From positions 1 through 64,000 of the forward strand of contig JACKQL020000022.1 in NCBI GenBank assembly GCA_018296165.2: a stretch of 64,000 bases of DNA, in the 5' to 3' direction. Below, piece after piece: positions 1-11,734 of this stretch; position 1 is the stretch's first letter, and the number at the start of each line of letters is the position of its first letter. Made by a program: the position numbers and the translations under genes. The stretch comes from Termitomyces sp. T153 (lineage: Eukaryota; Basidiomycota; Agaricomycetes; Agaricales; Lyophyllaceae). The notes under the pieces are model-generated. The model was not told the origin of the DNA. It did not search any database and worked only from the letters and a program-made list of their open reading frames with translations.

Positions 1-1124
1 GTTCCCACCACTTAGCCCACACATAGCAGTCAATTTTATCCTGTAATTGCTGCTGAAGTGACTTAGGACACCTCAGCATGAAGTATGAGTACCACTTGGT
101 CTCATCAATAAGATTTATCTCATGATTTACTTCTTGCCAAGGAGGAAGTCCCTCCTTTGTTCCATTGACAATGTCTTGGAACTTGTTGTACCACTGCTGT
201 GAAAGGTGTGGAATATTGCCTTCTGTTAGCTTGGAAGGTCTTGCCTTCCCCCCAACTACTGTTAGAGAGCAGCAATGCTCTTTCTTGTTCAATTTTGCTG
301 GTGGTACAGGCTTTGCATATTTATCATGCAAGGCCATCAGACAAATCTCTGATTTGTCTGGTATGTTCAGCCAAGCAGGACCATGGGTTGTCCTGCCTCT
401 TGCTTCTCTCCTTGAGTATTCAAACTCACTAGGCTTGGATATTTCATCCTCCATAGCCATTCTATCTATTTTGTCCTTAAAAGTCAATCTTCTTACCCTT
501 TCCTGTTGTGTCAAGTCAGCTATGACCTGATTCCACTCTTGTGGCATGTGTGGATTGTACACCCATTCAAGGGTAGGCTTTGGGATTGGTCTGTCCCAAA
601 TCTTCCTTTCCCTTGCCTTTGGTAACTCTGGCACATAGTTCACTATAGAACAACTTCCAATTGTTCCCAGCTGCAAGGTAATAGGGGTGGCCAATCATAT
701 CCCAGCCACATGCACAAATGATGGGGTGATTCTGGAGGTGGTACTCCCTGAATCACACAGCATCCACACTTGGTGGCCATTCACTTCTACCCAAGGGACA
801 AGACATTCTTTGTCTTGTGCTGACAGCACTGGGCATTCCATGGCATCTTTGGATGCCACAAGCTCCACTTTTTGCATGCAAACCTTGTTGCTAGGTTCTT
901 TTTCCCTATGCTCACCAATAGGAGCCTCTGTGAGGGTAAATAGTCCCTCACTATTACTACCACAAGTATAGTATGTTGTCATATGTTTCCAATTCAACAT
1001 ACTCCTCGCTATGCTCCTAAGTTCCATTGGACTCAAACACATCATCAGCATTGGCCCCAGCAGGCTCTTCCTCCTGCTCATCATCAGCTCCTCCCAGATC
1101 TGACAGAGCAGCTGTATGAGCTGC
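1..1124 (-). pseudogene. Gy3 Gypsy pol relic: protease and start of reverse transcriptase
   Basis: Read on the minus strand, this follows the gag relic to its right. A retropepsin-like motif CDSGSTTS lies near 740-775 and is followed by a linker and a segment resembling the N-terminal end of a Ty3/Gypsy RT (NHEINLID, then a conserved RCP near 70-100). The reading frame is broken by stops and shifts, and the element continues past the left edge, so RT catalytic motifs cannot be seen. The protease Asp is kept; its GAT codon follows a T, so it was never part of a CG. It is part of a dead LTR retrotransposon, not a host gene. Confidence 0.7.
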
Positions 1125-2356
1125 TCACACAAATATCCAGGGAGCTGGTTTAGCTGGCTCTCTGCATTCATGCACAAAGTGCCCAGCCTTCCTACAATTA
1201 TAACAGTTTGCAGCCTGCCTGGCATCCTTGCTAGGTTGGCCTGATGCTATGGCCACTACATTTTTCCCTGCAGCAAGATGTTTCCTTGCTGCCTGCACTG
1301 CAGCTACAGGTTGGGAGGGCTCCAAGCCCACACCAGCTCTTGGTTGCAAGAGTCTCAAGGCCATGCATATAGCTGGCCTCTTTGCTGACTGCAATGGCTG
1401 TGACCAACTATGATGTCTGGTCACCTCTGTCCACTTGGCTAATGCAGTCCCAATTGCTGGGGACTGTGCTGCTGCTAACAACAGCTGCCATCCTGACCAA
1501 CTTTTCTTGCTGCACTCTAAGTAGTGTGCAGCAGTTTTAATGCTTCTTTTATAGGCCTTGGCCTCTGAGACAAACTCCTCAACTGTATTTACCTTGGGAG
1601 CCAGTCTACCATTGTGTATTAATGCCACAAGCATGTCAGAGGGTATTCCCTCCAAGAACTGCTTGCAAATGGTAAATTTGTTGGGAAACACAGCCATGTT
1701 TTGAGCATGATCAAGCAAGGCATCATAGAAGCCTTGCACTCCTTCTTTGACTGCATAACCACATTGTGGAATGCATTGTGGGCATCTTGCATTGTTAAAG
1801 GCTGTACAAACTGGTTGTACAGTCCAAGGAGCATGTCTCCAAACCTCCAGTGGAACTGGGCCCTATTGACATGTGTGATATGTCATAGGTACCATTTCAG
1901 CACACTCACAGCTAGAAAGTCCATTAAAATTAGGACTTTCTTGTGATTGCAGCCATTCCCACCATACTGAGCTATAGCATAGAATATGCAAATGCTCATC
2001 AGCCAGTCTTCAAGTTTGCTGAACTTGGCAGACCCTGCATAGGAAGTGATTGTTTTTGATGGATCACTCTGCCTGGGCTTGATTCCTTCTGGTATAGCTA
2101 GTCAGACTGCAAGCAACTGTTCCATCACTGCCATCAGACGCTTGTGCATTGTCTGGCAGTAATATTTGTGGGCTTTTTCCACTCCTGGAGTTGCAAAGTA
2201 TCCACAATGTTGCAGCAGCATTGAAAACTGCCATGGCTGTCTCTCACTCTCCCAACCACCTGCAGGTGGTGGTTGTACTGGAGTGACTGCTGGCAGTCCT
2301 CCTGGCATTACAGCACTCTCCCTGCCCCCATCATGGTGTGACATGGCAAATTCCAA
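1125..2356 (-). pseudogene. Gy3 Gypsy gag relic with CCHC zinc knuckle
   Basis: Minus-strand open pieces (1125-1739, 1619-1834, 2102-2356) in shifted frames together resemble a retrotransposon gag. The last piece ends in a zinc knuckle, CYNCRKAGHFVHEC (C-x2-C-x4-H-x4-C), near 1150-1210, followed by proline/alanine-rich sequence. The putative start (MEFAMSHHDGGRES) is at 2356. A related gag start is seen again on the minus strand at 30,534 and, more decayed, near 31,090. No complete reading frame remains. Confidence 0.65.
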
Positions 2357-2682
2357 TGTCCCATGTGGAGTGTCTCTGACCTAGGCCCAAGCACCTGACC
2401 TTCCATAGTCACCACTGTGCCCATTGTGGAAGGTGCACATCAAAAATTTTTAATGTGCTGATTGTAACTAGTGGCAGTGAACTTCTTTTTTAGAAGTTCA
2501 GATTCTTCCCTCACAAATGAGTTATTGCTTGTTTGACTTAGAGAAATGTAATGTTTCTGTTACAGGTCACACAGCTTATGTTTCACACTCTGCAAGTCAA
2601 AATTAGTTGATAGTTCTGTCTACAAAGTATGAAGTAAGGCACTTCCTTATATAAGTAATTGTATAGTACTTTTAGGGATAGC
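2357..2682. other. Gy3 leader region, no gene
   Basis: Non-coding, AT-rich sequence upstream (minus strand) of the Gy3 gag. It resembles 30,540-30,900 (shared stretch ctagtggcagtgaacttct), so it is probably the 5' untranslated region or LTR portion of Gy3. The same sequence resumes at 10,116 on the other side of the inserted Gy1 element. Confidence 0.5.
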
Positions 2683-3134
2683 TGTAAGAGTGACCTCTGG
2701 AGGCTGTGGCTCAATCACACAACTGGCAAAGAGAAATCCAAAGTCTATTCAGTACTGTACAGTGTCTACTGAGATAACTACTCACCTAGCAAAGGGAAAT
2801 TCAAAGAGAACAAGTCTGGGGATTCTCTAGGCCAGGTGTGGTGTTTCAGAGACTTCAGAAGCATGAGAAACAACTGTACAGTATGACAGAGAAAAAAGAC
2901 AAAAGTGATGTGTCAGTGATGTGTCAGCAATTGGTCAGCAGTTACATAAGCTGGTAGCAGTGTCAAAGGGACCACACTTGTCTGAATTATTGACAGAGAA
3001 CTGGTGCAGCCTGAAAACTAAAACCAGGACCAATAGATAGGAAAAAGGAAGGAGAATGAAGAAAAACCATAGCAGGTAAAATCTAACAAGAACTGGAGAA
3101 GGAGAAGGGGTAACAAGTGGGATGTCCCCTGATA
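2683..3134 (-). repeat. Gy1 3' LTR
   Basis: 452 bp. On the plus strand it starts TGTAAGAGTGACC and ends GGGATGTCCCCTGATA (the terminal CA has become TA). It matches 9675-10115 along its whole length, with a small tandem duplication around gatgtgtcagtgatgtgtca. Confidence 0.9.
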
Positions 3135-3150
3135 TCACCCCCCCTCTAGC
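3135..3150 (-). promoter_or_regulatory. Gy1 polypurine tract
   Basis: On the minus strand the sequence gctagagggggggtga sits directly against the 3' LTR start. Purine tracts here prime plus-strand DNA synthesis in LTR retrotransposons, and this one fixes the element's orientation as minus. Confidence 0.8.
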
Positions 3151-3289
3151 ATATGGTGTCTCAACACACTGGGTGGAAGAAGTCATGAATTGCTTGGTCA
3201 GCTGTTGAAATAGGATAGATGCCTTGAATGGCCTTTGGGGCATTGGAATGCCTATGGTAGAAGTTCCAGACCAGGCCTGATGCATGAAT

Positions 3290-4645
3290 GTTAGCCTGTG
3301 GTTCTCAAGAGATGTCCCTGATGCCATATCCCTTCCATTTCACCTTGAACTGCAACTTCCCTCAGAATATCCTGCTATCCAAGATTGCCTCCACCTCATA
3401 CTCCTCATTGTTGACCAGGACTGGTGGTGGGGGTGGCTTAGGGTGAAGGCCTGGGATTGGATCCTCTAGAGCTGGAAATAACTTGACCACATTGAAGACT
3501 GGGTGCAGTTGACATAGGCCTGCTGGAAGTTTAAGTCAGTATGCCAAAGGCCCTACCTTCTTCTCCACTGTGAAGGGGCCAAGATGATGATGTGACAGCT
3601 TCAGGAATGGCCTTGTTGTCTGAATGTCTGAGCTATCCAAGTACACATGGTCCCCAGGCTTGTAAATTGGGGCAGGTGTCTGTCTGCACTTATAGTACCA
3701 TGCTATGTCTTCCTTGGCCTTCAACAATGCAGCTTTTGCCTCTTCCTGTGCCCTTCTCATCTGATTCACAAACTTGTTGACAGAGTCATTCTCTAAGAGG
3801 CATGCATGAGGTTCAAATCACATGCAAGGATGCCTGCCAGTGTCCAGGAAGAATGGAGTCATCTGTGTGGAAGAGTGGACATGGTTGTTGTATTGGATTT
3901 CCACCTCCAGCAGCAGATCATCCCAGTCATCCTGCCTCTTATTACAAAACAGGTGGAGATACTGTTTCAGTTCCTGGTTAACATGTTCTGTCTGCCCATC
4001 TGACTGAGGGTGATAGGCCATGGTGGTATGGAGCTTCACTCCTAGCAGGCAATACAGTTCCTCAGTGAATTCTACTACAAACTGGGGGCCCTGGTCAGAG
4101 ACATACCCATTTGACAGACCATGGAGTTTCCAAACATTCTTCCAATACAGGCTGGCCACTCCCAAGGCAGAGCATGTGATGAGGGTAAGTATGAAGTGAG
4201 TCCATTTGCCATAGAGGTCCACCACTACTATCACAGCATTGTACTCATGAGCATCTGGCAGTTCCACAATGAAAAGCACTAATGCAACACTCCAGTGAGC
4301 AGCTGGAATAGAGAGTGGGTGGAGCTGCCCCATGGGTGCTTGGCAGCAAGGCTTGGTGCAGAGATAGAGGTCACAGGTGCTAGTGTAGGTGCCTACATAT
4401 TAGGAGATCTGTGGCCACCAATAGTTCTGGGATATCAGCTCTAGCATCTTCTACCTTCTAGTATTTCTAGCTACTCAAGAGTCATGAGGTTGTTCTACAA
4501 TGCACTAGCAAAGTTCTGGAATGTTAGGCATGTAAATGCATCCTTAGAAGGTTGAAAGTCCATCCTGAAGACCCCACTCATCTGCATGCACTGACTTGAC
4601 TCCACTTGCCCATCAAGCTCATAGAGCCTGTGCAGCCTAGGCAAC
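3290..4645 (-). pseudogene. Gy1 integrase and chromodomain relic
   Basis: The integrase core is read at 3818-4333: VSDQGPQFV (second catalytic Asp) and later DGQTEHVNQEL (Glu region). The C-terminal part, 3536-3769, has the GPF/Y-type LGPFTVEKKVGPLAY. Around 3290-3430 a chromodomain is readable (YEVEAILDSRIF, then KVKWKGYGI and SWEP), which places the element among chromoviruses. Integrase joins the cDNA to the genome; the chromodomain usually guides it to chromatin marks. Stops and frame changes make it non-functional. Confidence 0.85.
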
Positions 4646-5834
4646 TGTCAGGTTCTGCTGACAACGGGGGCTCAGCTGTACTGGGCAAATCCTTACTAGG
4701 CAGACGTAATTCTCTGCACAGATGACTGGGCACTCTGAGAACTTTTAAATGCAGGGGACTTGCAAGGATGAGTGATGGGAAGTGATCTGAGCAAGTCTAG
4801 GGTAGTCCAGAGGAGTGTAGGACAAGTGGCAGAGAAAGGGATAGGCTTGGTGGGGTGTCAAGTATCAGTCCATAAGTGAGTATTGTGGGTGCAGAGGAAG
4901 TGGAGGTTACACAAGTAATGGGGGCAGAGCTAGAGCTTGGTGGGAGATTAACAGAAGTTGATGGGAGATGATGGAGGTTGATGGAGTTTGAGACAGAGTA
5001 AGTAGTGAGGTCCAGAGTTGGTTTAAAGAATGTTTGAGATTTGTAATTGTAAGTGTGGAATTCATGAAAGCATTAAGGGTTGAAAAGGACATGAGCACAA
5101 CAAAGGAAACAGATCAAACAAGATGAGATGGAGCTGAATAGAACAAGGTGGAGTCAAGGCAAGATTGAGACAAGAATGGAAATAGATTCAAGCAGGGATG
5201 CAAAGTAATAACAGGGATAATAATAAAATAGAGACAAGACAAAACCAGGAGACTGAGAGTAAAGGAAATGTAATATGGAACACAAGACACATGAGAGAGA
5301 AACAATCAGACCATAGGTAACATTAGGCAATAGGTAATATCAAGACTAGAGTATGTGGAGCTACTCTATGGCTTATATACTGGCTACTGGAGTGCTCCAG
5401 AGAATAGCAGGTGTGGCAGTGAGGCTTGGTGGTGCTTGGTGGCATTGACAGGTGTTAGTTGTAATCAGAGGGCAGGCTGTGTTGATATCTTGATGGGATC
5501 AGTTGGGGATGTGGGCTGCTCTGAGGTAGTCTTGATACTCTGGAGTGGGTCAGGGGAACTGAGTTGATGGGCTGGTGATGTATGATGGAGTCAGGAACAT
5601 CAGGGGATGGCTCCAGGGGTTCAGGAGATCCAGGAAAACCATTGGCAGCTGTAGAGAAGGCATCAGAGTTGGCCAGGGGGGCTGTCAAGATTTGCTGGAG
5701 AAGTGTCGGAGTTGCCTAGAGTAGGCACAAAGAGTGTACAATGGTTGGGAGATTGAGGGGAACATTGGGGGGGAGCTTTATGGAAGTGAGCAGGCCAGGA
5801 ATGGGGTTGGGGATCTAGGGAGCAGGTCGTAACA
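4646..5834 (-). mobile_element. Gy2 solo LTR inserted in Gy1 (TSD GCAAC)
   Basis: A 1,189-bp LTR of the Gy2 family. On the plus strand it begins TGTCAGGTTCTGCTGAC and ends CAGGTCGTAACA (TGACA decayed to TAACA). GCAAC at 4641-4645 and at 5835-5839 is an exact 5-bp target duplication. No internal sequence is present, so it is the product of LTR-LTR recombination. It keeps a few CG dinucleotides, unlike most Gy2 LTRs here, so it is probably a later insertion. Spurious ORFs inside it are not genes. Confidence 0.92.
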
Positions 5835-5839
5835 GCAAC

Positions 5840-7290
5840 TGCATCCTCCTGTGCACCCTCTTGGTTCCCTCTCCAGATGTCTCTAAGGATGTTTGCCTTG
5901 TCTTCTTGATCCACAATCCCTTCTAGTGCCATGATAGCAAAGAGTTCAGGCTTGAAAAGGACAATATTGTCATTATCTCCTGCTTTTGTGCCATGGTAAG
6001 CCTGCCTGGACAATGTGTCTGGTTTTCCCATGCTTTGTCCAGGTTTGTGATGCAGTGAGAAGTGAAAGTTAGCCAGATACAGAGACCACCAAGCCTGACA
6101 TTGATTGATTTTCTTAGCAGAATGGAAGTACTCCAGATTCTTGTGGTCCATCCAGACTTCAAACTTATGCTGTGCACCTTTGAGGAAATGCTGCCATTCT
6201 TCAAAGGACAGAATAATTGCTAGCATCTCCTTATCATGGATCTCATAGTTCCACTCCACTGCATTAAGGCTCTTGGAGTAGAAGGCTACTGGATGCCATT
6301 TGCCATCCTCCTTTGACTGCTGGGAGAGGACTGCTCCTGTAGCAAATTCCAAGCTATCCACTGTCATTGTTGAGGAACAGGAGGACAGGCTTTGAGGTCA
6401 TGGCTTGCTTGAGAGCATCAAAAGCAGCTTGCTGTGGGGGCTCCTACCACCATGCTGTATCCTTAACTGCAAGGTCAAAGAGGGGGCATGCATGGTGGGA
6501 GAAATCCTGTATGAAACTCCAATAGAAATTGACAAACTCAAGAAAGGCCTGCATTTCCTTCTAGTTCCTTAGCTCAGGCCACTCTGCTACACCTGCCACT
6601 TTAATGGGGTCCATCTCTGTCATTCCATGCAAAATAATCAAACTCAGGTACTCCATCTTAGTCTGCTCAAATTCACACTTCTCAGGCTTTAAATAGAGCT
6701 GGTGTTGGCAGAGGCATTCTAAGACAATACATGTGACCCAACAATGCTCCTCCAGAGTTTTAGTGTAGATGAGGATATTATTAAGATATACACAGACAAC
6801 ACCCTCTGCAATCAGATCACAGAAAATGTCATTCATCATAGTCTGGAAGGTGGCTGGGCTATTAGTGAGACTAAAGAACATCACCAGAGGTTTAAAGAGT
6901 CTGCAATTGGTTCAGAATGCTGCCTTCCCAGCAATTCTTCACTATCATTGCATTCAAGACACAATAATCCTGAACTGGACAAAGAGACCCATCCTTCTTC
7001 TTAATGAAAAAGACTAGGGAGGCCATTGGAGACTTGGAGTGTTGTATTCATCCTAAGCTAAGATTCTCCTGCAGGAAAGCATCCAGCTCATCCTGCTCAT
7101 GGAGTGCAAGTGGATAGACCTTTTAGCTGGAGGGCTCCGCATCTGGTATTGGCTCAATTGCATGATCCCACTGCTTGTGCTCTGGAAGTGAATCAAAGGA
7201 GGCCCTGGATAATACATGCTCAAAGTTATGGAAGTGATTGGGAAAGGCTTGGGCTGTGAATTTGTTGCAAATGCCTCAGCCAGACATTGA
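5840..7290 (-). pseudogene. Gy1 reverse transcriptase and RNase H relic
   Basis: Minus strand. The RT has KKKDGSL near 7000 and the active-site region VYLNNILIYT near 6780; the normal YxDD is replaced by Asn-Asn, so the polymerase cannot work. RNase H is open at 5840-6367: FATGAVLSQQ, then the NYEIHDKEMLAI stretch, and DHKNLEYF, typical of Gypsy RNase H. Both enzymes copy the element RNA into DNA in the cytoplasmic particle. The frame shifts between RT and RNase H, and the region runs directly into the solo LTR at its left end. Confidence 0.85.
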
Positions 7291-7510
7291 GAAGTAGTCT
7301 GACTGGCTCAAATCTCTGCCACTTTAGGAGGGGGGCTGAGGGTTGTAGCATAGATCCTATCACCCACCTCTATGGTTTCATCTGGGGACTCTGCATCTGG
7401 AGTATGGGTCCATTCTCCTTCATCTTCCTCTTCCTCTGGAGATTCACACCCAACACCTTGGACATCCTCATAGAGGGCCTCTCTATGAGGGAATGCCAGA
7501 GGGGAGGGAC

Positions 7511-8239
7511 TCAGGAGGTCAAGATCAGCATAGGGAAGATGCCCAGCATGACAAGCACACATAGCAGCATGCTCACAAGCCTTGGCTCTCTGCTCCTTAC
7601 AGGCCTCTTCTGCACAAGCAGTGTAGTGACAGGGCAATGACTTATCTTCACCTCACCCTTAGTCCAGTCAATCTCTGGGTTGTGCTCACATAGCCAGGTG
7701 AACCCCAATATCATGTCTTGCTTTCCCAAACTAGTGACAGCAAAGACAGCTTGCTCTGAGTGGTCTCAGTAGTGGAGGACCAGGTCCACTATGGAGCAAA
7801 TATAGCCAGCTTCTTTGAGCATGCCATTAACATTGTACATGGGGATAGGATGGGAAAGGGGGCAAGTGGTGAGGCAGTGTTGTTGCACATAGTCAGTGTC
7901 AAGGAAGAGGCCTGTGGCCCCACTGTCAAGGAGCACAACTACACTTTGGATCTGCTGGGTGTCTGTTATCTCAATTTCTATCTATAGCTTCATGGAGTTG
8001 GTAGAAGGGGTGGAAGCAACAATGTAGTGACAGGGGAAACAGCATTCCCATGCAGGAATCTGGAGGCATGAGCTAGGAGGTGTATTACCAGCAGAGACTT
8101 TAGCTGGAGGAGTAGTTTGTACATCTGAGGAGGGGCTTATTGTTTCAGGCATAGTATCAACAATGGCAATAGATATATTTGATTCTATGGACAAGGGGGC
8201 AAGAGAATTAGCACTAAGCAATGGAGACATACAGGTCAT
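7511..8239 (-). pseudogene. Gy1 protease relic
   Basis: A retropepsin-like domain on the minus strand: VVVLLDSGATG near 7920-7965, then ILGFTWLCEHNPEIDW near 7660-7715, the usual C-terminal protease signature of fungal Gypsy elements. The catalytic Asp codon follows a T (not a CG context) and is intact. The frame is interrupted between the two parts by stops. The linker at 7982-8239 is Ser/Thr-rich. Confidence 0.75.
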
Positions 8240-9600
8240 CCATTTCCCTTTTAAAAATCCTCAGACTCTGTAGGAATCTCCTCCAATGCATTGGCCACTT
8301 CATTGGACTGGATGAATATAGGTGTGTCCAGAGAGGGGGGCCCTGTTGCATCCCAGGCTGTGAAGAGTTGGATGACCAGCTCTTCTTGCTCCAATACTGA
8401 CAGGTAGTGGACCTCTAGTCCTTGAAAACAGTAGTAGGCAAGGTGACCAGCCTTTCCACAGTGTCAACACAGCAGGGGAGTAGAGGACCACTGTCTGGAG
8501 GCGTCAACATCCATTGGAACTCCTTGGGGCAGAGAGTGCAAGGGAGCAACATGAGATGGAAGGGGAAAAGTTGCACCTGCTATGGGGCTGCTAGAGCAGG
8601 CAGGGAAGGGGAAGTTTGGGGGGTAAACCCACCACAAGAGAAAGGAAAGGTTGATGGTTGTGTCTGCTGCAGCTCACATTGCAGTTCCACCAACTGCTAC
8701 TGCTCATATGCCATCTTGCACCAGGTATTGACCTGCTCATCATCTGGGCACCCCTCTGCCATACTGTTGATGCAATCTATAAGAGAGAGGTGGAGTCCAT
8801 CATGGAAGGTTAGGCAAAGTTGCAGACTGTTTGGATATCCTGCCTGTTTGACTAAGGCACAAAAAGAGTCTATATACTCATCGAGTGACTGCTTTCCTTG
8901 ACCATACTGTGTTTGGTCTTGAAGGGAAAGAGTTGCAGTTTTGGTGGGGTCAAGGAGGAAGAACTCAGCTTGGAACTCCTTCTCAAACTCTATCTAGCCC
9001 AAGAAACTGTCAACTCCTCCTAGGTGTCAAAAGATTCACAGCACATAGGTTGAGGCTTGGCCAGCCTTTATATAGGAGAGAACCCAGATAATTTTCAAGG
9101 CATTCAAGGTGAAGGCTTCACTGCTCAGCTGGATATATGTGATACAGAATTGGAGGAAGTGTTCTCCAGCCTTACGATCTCTGTCATAGACATCAGGAAG
9201 TGCAGGATGAGGGAGTTTGGAAAGGGGAGCTGAAAGACCTAAGCCAGATGCAGATGCAAACAGTTCTGCAGCAGCTGGAGGCAAAAAGCCTGAGCTAGGT
9301 GCAGGCACAAACTGTTCTGCATCTGCTGGGGGCATGAGAGGTGTGATAGGAGGAAGTGGGAGATGTTCTAGAAGGGCTTGGAGAGAAAGGAACACTGCTT
9401 CAGTAGTTTAACAGAGTCCAGTGAGTTTGGCCATGTGGAAAGTAAAGGAGGCTTGGGTAAGTTGAACCTGTGTCTCCAGAGACAGAAAACAACTCCAGGC
9501 ATTGTCCTGGAGACTTGAAGCATCAGGGGGAGGTGCTGGAGGGGTTGGCTAGTTCATAGGAGGAGAACAGGGGGCACTAAGACACTGGTGGAGGAGAGAC
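8240..9600 (-). pseudogene. Gy1 gag relic with zinc knuckle
   Basis: The retrotransposon gag domain is readable at 9036-9395 (LPDVYDRDRKAGEHFLQF, followed by LSYIKAGQAS). A C-terminal zinc knuckle lies near 8430-8470 as C-stop-HCGKAGHLAYYC; the stop is TGA where an arginine CGA would restore the knuckle, a CG-to-TG change. Gag forms the particle that encloses the RNA. The region is rich in frame breaks, and no full-length protein is possible. Confidence 0.8.
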
Positions 9601-9674
9601 CTTTTGAGGAACCAAGTAGAAGCTCAGGTGATTAAAAAGGGGGCTCCCAGACTAAATCTAGAGACTTGTTCTTC

Positions 9675-10115
9675 TGTAAGGGCAACCTCTGGAGGCTGTG
9701 GCTCAATCACACAACTGGCAAAGCCAAAGCCAAAGTCTATTCAGTACTGTACAGTGTCTACTGAGATAACTACTCACCTAGCAAAGGGAAATCCAAAGAG
9801 AACAAGTCTGGGGATTCCCTAGGCCAGGTGTGATACTTCAGAGGCTTCAGAAGCATGAGAAACAACTGTACAGTATGACAGAGAAAAAAGACAAAAGTGA
9901 TGTGTCAGCAATTGGTCAGCAGTTTCATAAGCTAGTGGCAGTGTCAAAGGGGCCACACTTGTCTCAATTATTGACAGAGAACCAGTGCAGCCTGAGGGCT
10001 GAAACTAGGACAAATAGATAGGGAAAAGAAAGGAGAATGAAGGAAAACTATAGCAAGGGAAATCTGACAAGAACTGGAGAAGGAGAAGGGGGACCAAGTG
10101 GGACATCCCCTGACA
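9675..10115 (-). repeat. Gy1 5' LTR
   Basis: 441 bp. Plus-strand ends are TGTAAGGGCAACC and GGGACATCCCCTGACA. It pairs with the LTR at 2683-3134, and together they bound the element. It would hold the promoter for minus-strand transcription into gag; I see no unambiguous TATA box. Confidence 0.9.
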
Positions 10116-10188
10116 ATAGCATCATGTGATGCTACCCATATAATTAAATATTATTATTGTATTGCACAACAGTAAAGGTAAGTAATGG

Positions 10189-11098
10189 GTGCTCCATTAT
10201 ACACTAGCCCCAGTTTACAAGCCCAGAGACCATGTGTACTTGGATAGCTCAGACATTAAGACAACAAGGCCATCCCAGAAGCTGTTGCATTGTCATCTTG
10301 GCCCTTTCCTGGTGGAGAAGAAGGTAGGGCCTTTGGCATGCCAACTTAAACTCCTGGCAGGCCTATGTCAGTTGCACCCAGTCTTCAATGCTGTTAAACT
10401 GTTCCTAGCTCCAGAGGATCCAATCTCCAGCCACCACCCTAAGCCACCCTCACCACCAGTTCTGATTGATGATAAAGAGGAGTATGAAGTGGAGGAACTC
10501 CTGGATAGCAGAATATTCCAGCGGAAGTTGCAGCCCAAGGTGAAATAGGAGGGATATGGCATTGAGGACTTCTCTTGGGAACTGCAGGCTAATGTACATG
10601 CACCAACCTTGGTCCAGGACTTTTACCATAGGCATCCCAATGCTCCAAGAGCCATTTGAGGCATCTACTCAATTTCAACAGCTGACCAGGCAATTTGTGA
10701 CTTTTTCTATCCAGTACATCAAGATGCTACATGCTAAGGTGGGGGTGATGTCAGGGGACCACCATTTTAGGTCAGCACATGCATGGCTGCAATCATGCAC
10801 ATGCAAGTCTGGGCCATATGATTAGGCAAGCATGTGCATGGCCACAATCATGCATGTGCAAATCTGGGTCATGTGGTTTGGTCTGTGATTTTCCCATCCT
10901 ACTGTACAGTTGTATCCCACAAGCCTGAAGGCCTAGAGTGCAGCATCTGGCCTAGGGAGTCCTCAGACTTGTTCTCTTTGGATCTCCCTTTGCCAGGTGT
11001 GTAGTATACTTGTAAGCACCATACAATACTGAATGCACTATTGATCTCCCTTTGCCAGCTGTGTGATTGAGCTACAGCCTCCAGAGGTTGTTCTTATA
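10189..11098 (+). mobile_element. 5'-truncated Gy1-like copy: chromodomain, polypurine tract and 3' LTR
   Basis: Plus-strand coding at 10189-10548 matches the Gy1 integrase tail (YKPRDHVYLDSSDI, LGPFLVEKKVGPLAC) and the start of the chromodomain (EYEVEELLDSRIF), with the rest in another frame to about 10,740. A purine tract (aaggtgggggtga) then abuts an LTR at 10749-11098 that begins TGTCAGGGGACC and ends GAGGTTGTTCTTATA. The LTR differs in its middle from the Gy1 LTRs. Everything upstream of the integrase tail is missing, and the left breakpoint lies in Gy3 leader sequence. Confidence 0.8.
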
Positions 11099-11734
11099 GG
11101 ACAGAGACAAAAAAGAAATTGAAAGATTGGTTTTAGTTGACTGGGGAGAACAGGTGTAGAACATCCTCTTTTTAGGTATCTCTTTGCAAATAATAATAAT
11201 AATTGATTAAACAGACAAGATCACATCATATTTTGAACTTGGTCTGAATTGTTCAGACAAAGTTTTTTATGAGTCTTACATACTGAGTGGCCAGGCCTCT
11301 AACCTGTTACAGAGGGAATATACTCAATCTGTGTATAATAGTTTCTATGGATTGTATGTACTTGTAACAGAGGGAATAGACTAATGTGCATAAGTAAAGG
11401 TGTGGGTAAGATATGAGTATTTGACCCATCTCAGCCTGTGTATAATAAACTGAGGTGTGCTCAAGTGCCAATCTGTAATTCATATGCACCTCCACCTTTC
11501 TAATCTGTCATTTGCTAGCATGTGTTATTGGCTTGGCATGTAATACACAACTCACTTCCAATACCTTTTATTGGAGGATCTCCTCTGGACTATCTGAGGT
11601 GTCAACAACATCCTTTAGAATTATTTTGATGAACATGGATGGCCCAGCTCTCCAAGAGCTTGGGGTGGATCCAAATTGTGCTCATGCATTGGCTCTTGAC
11701 TCTTGCAGTTCTCCACCATCCTCTGCAATGGCAT
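11099..11734. other. No gene seen; probable old repeat
   Basis: CG-free, AT-rich sequence. A short motif, tgtaacagagggaata, occurs twice (near 11,308 and 11,365), hinting at degenerate repeat DNA. No domain is recognised. Confidence 0.4.

Larger units (their letters stand above)
2683..10115 (-). mobile_element. Gy1: complete, inactive Ty3/Gypsy chromovirus with 5-bp target duplication
   Basis: A whole LTR retrotransposon in minus orientation. The 5' LTR is at 9675-10115 and the 3' LTR at 2683-3134; a polypurine tract abuts the 3' LTR. The internal order, right to left, is gag, protease, RT, RNase H, integrase, chromodomain. The flanks ATAGC (2678-2682) and ATAGC (10116-10120) are a perfect 5-bp target duplication. 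A Gy2 solo LTR (4646-5834) is nested between RNase H and integrase. CG dinucleotides are nearly absent and all reading frames carry stops or shifts, so it is dead. Confidence 0.9.

Noticed and set aside
4646..5834. Small ORFs inside the solo LTR (for example 5355-5567)
   Set aside because: They lie wholly within LTR sequence and are not conserved in other copies.
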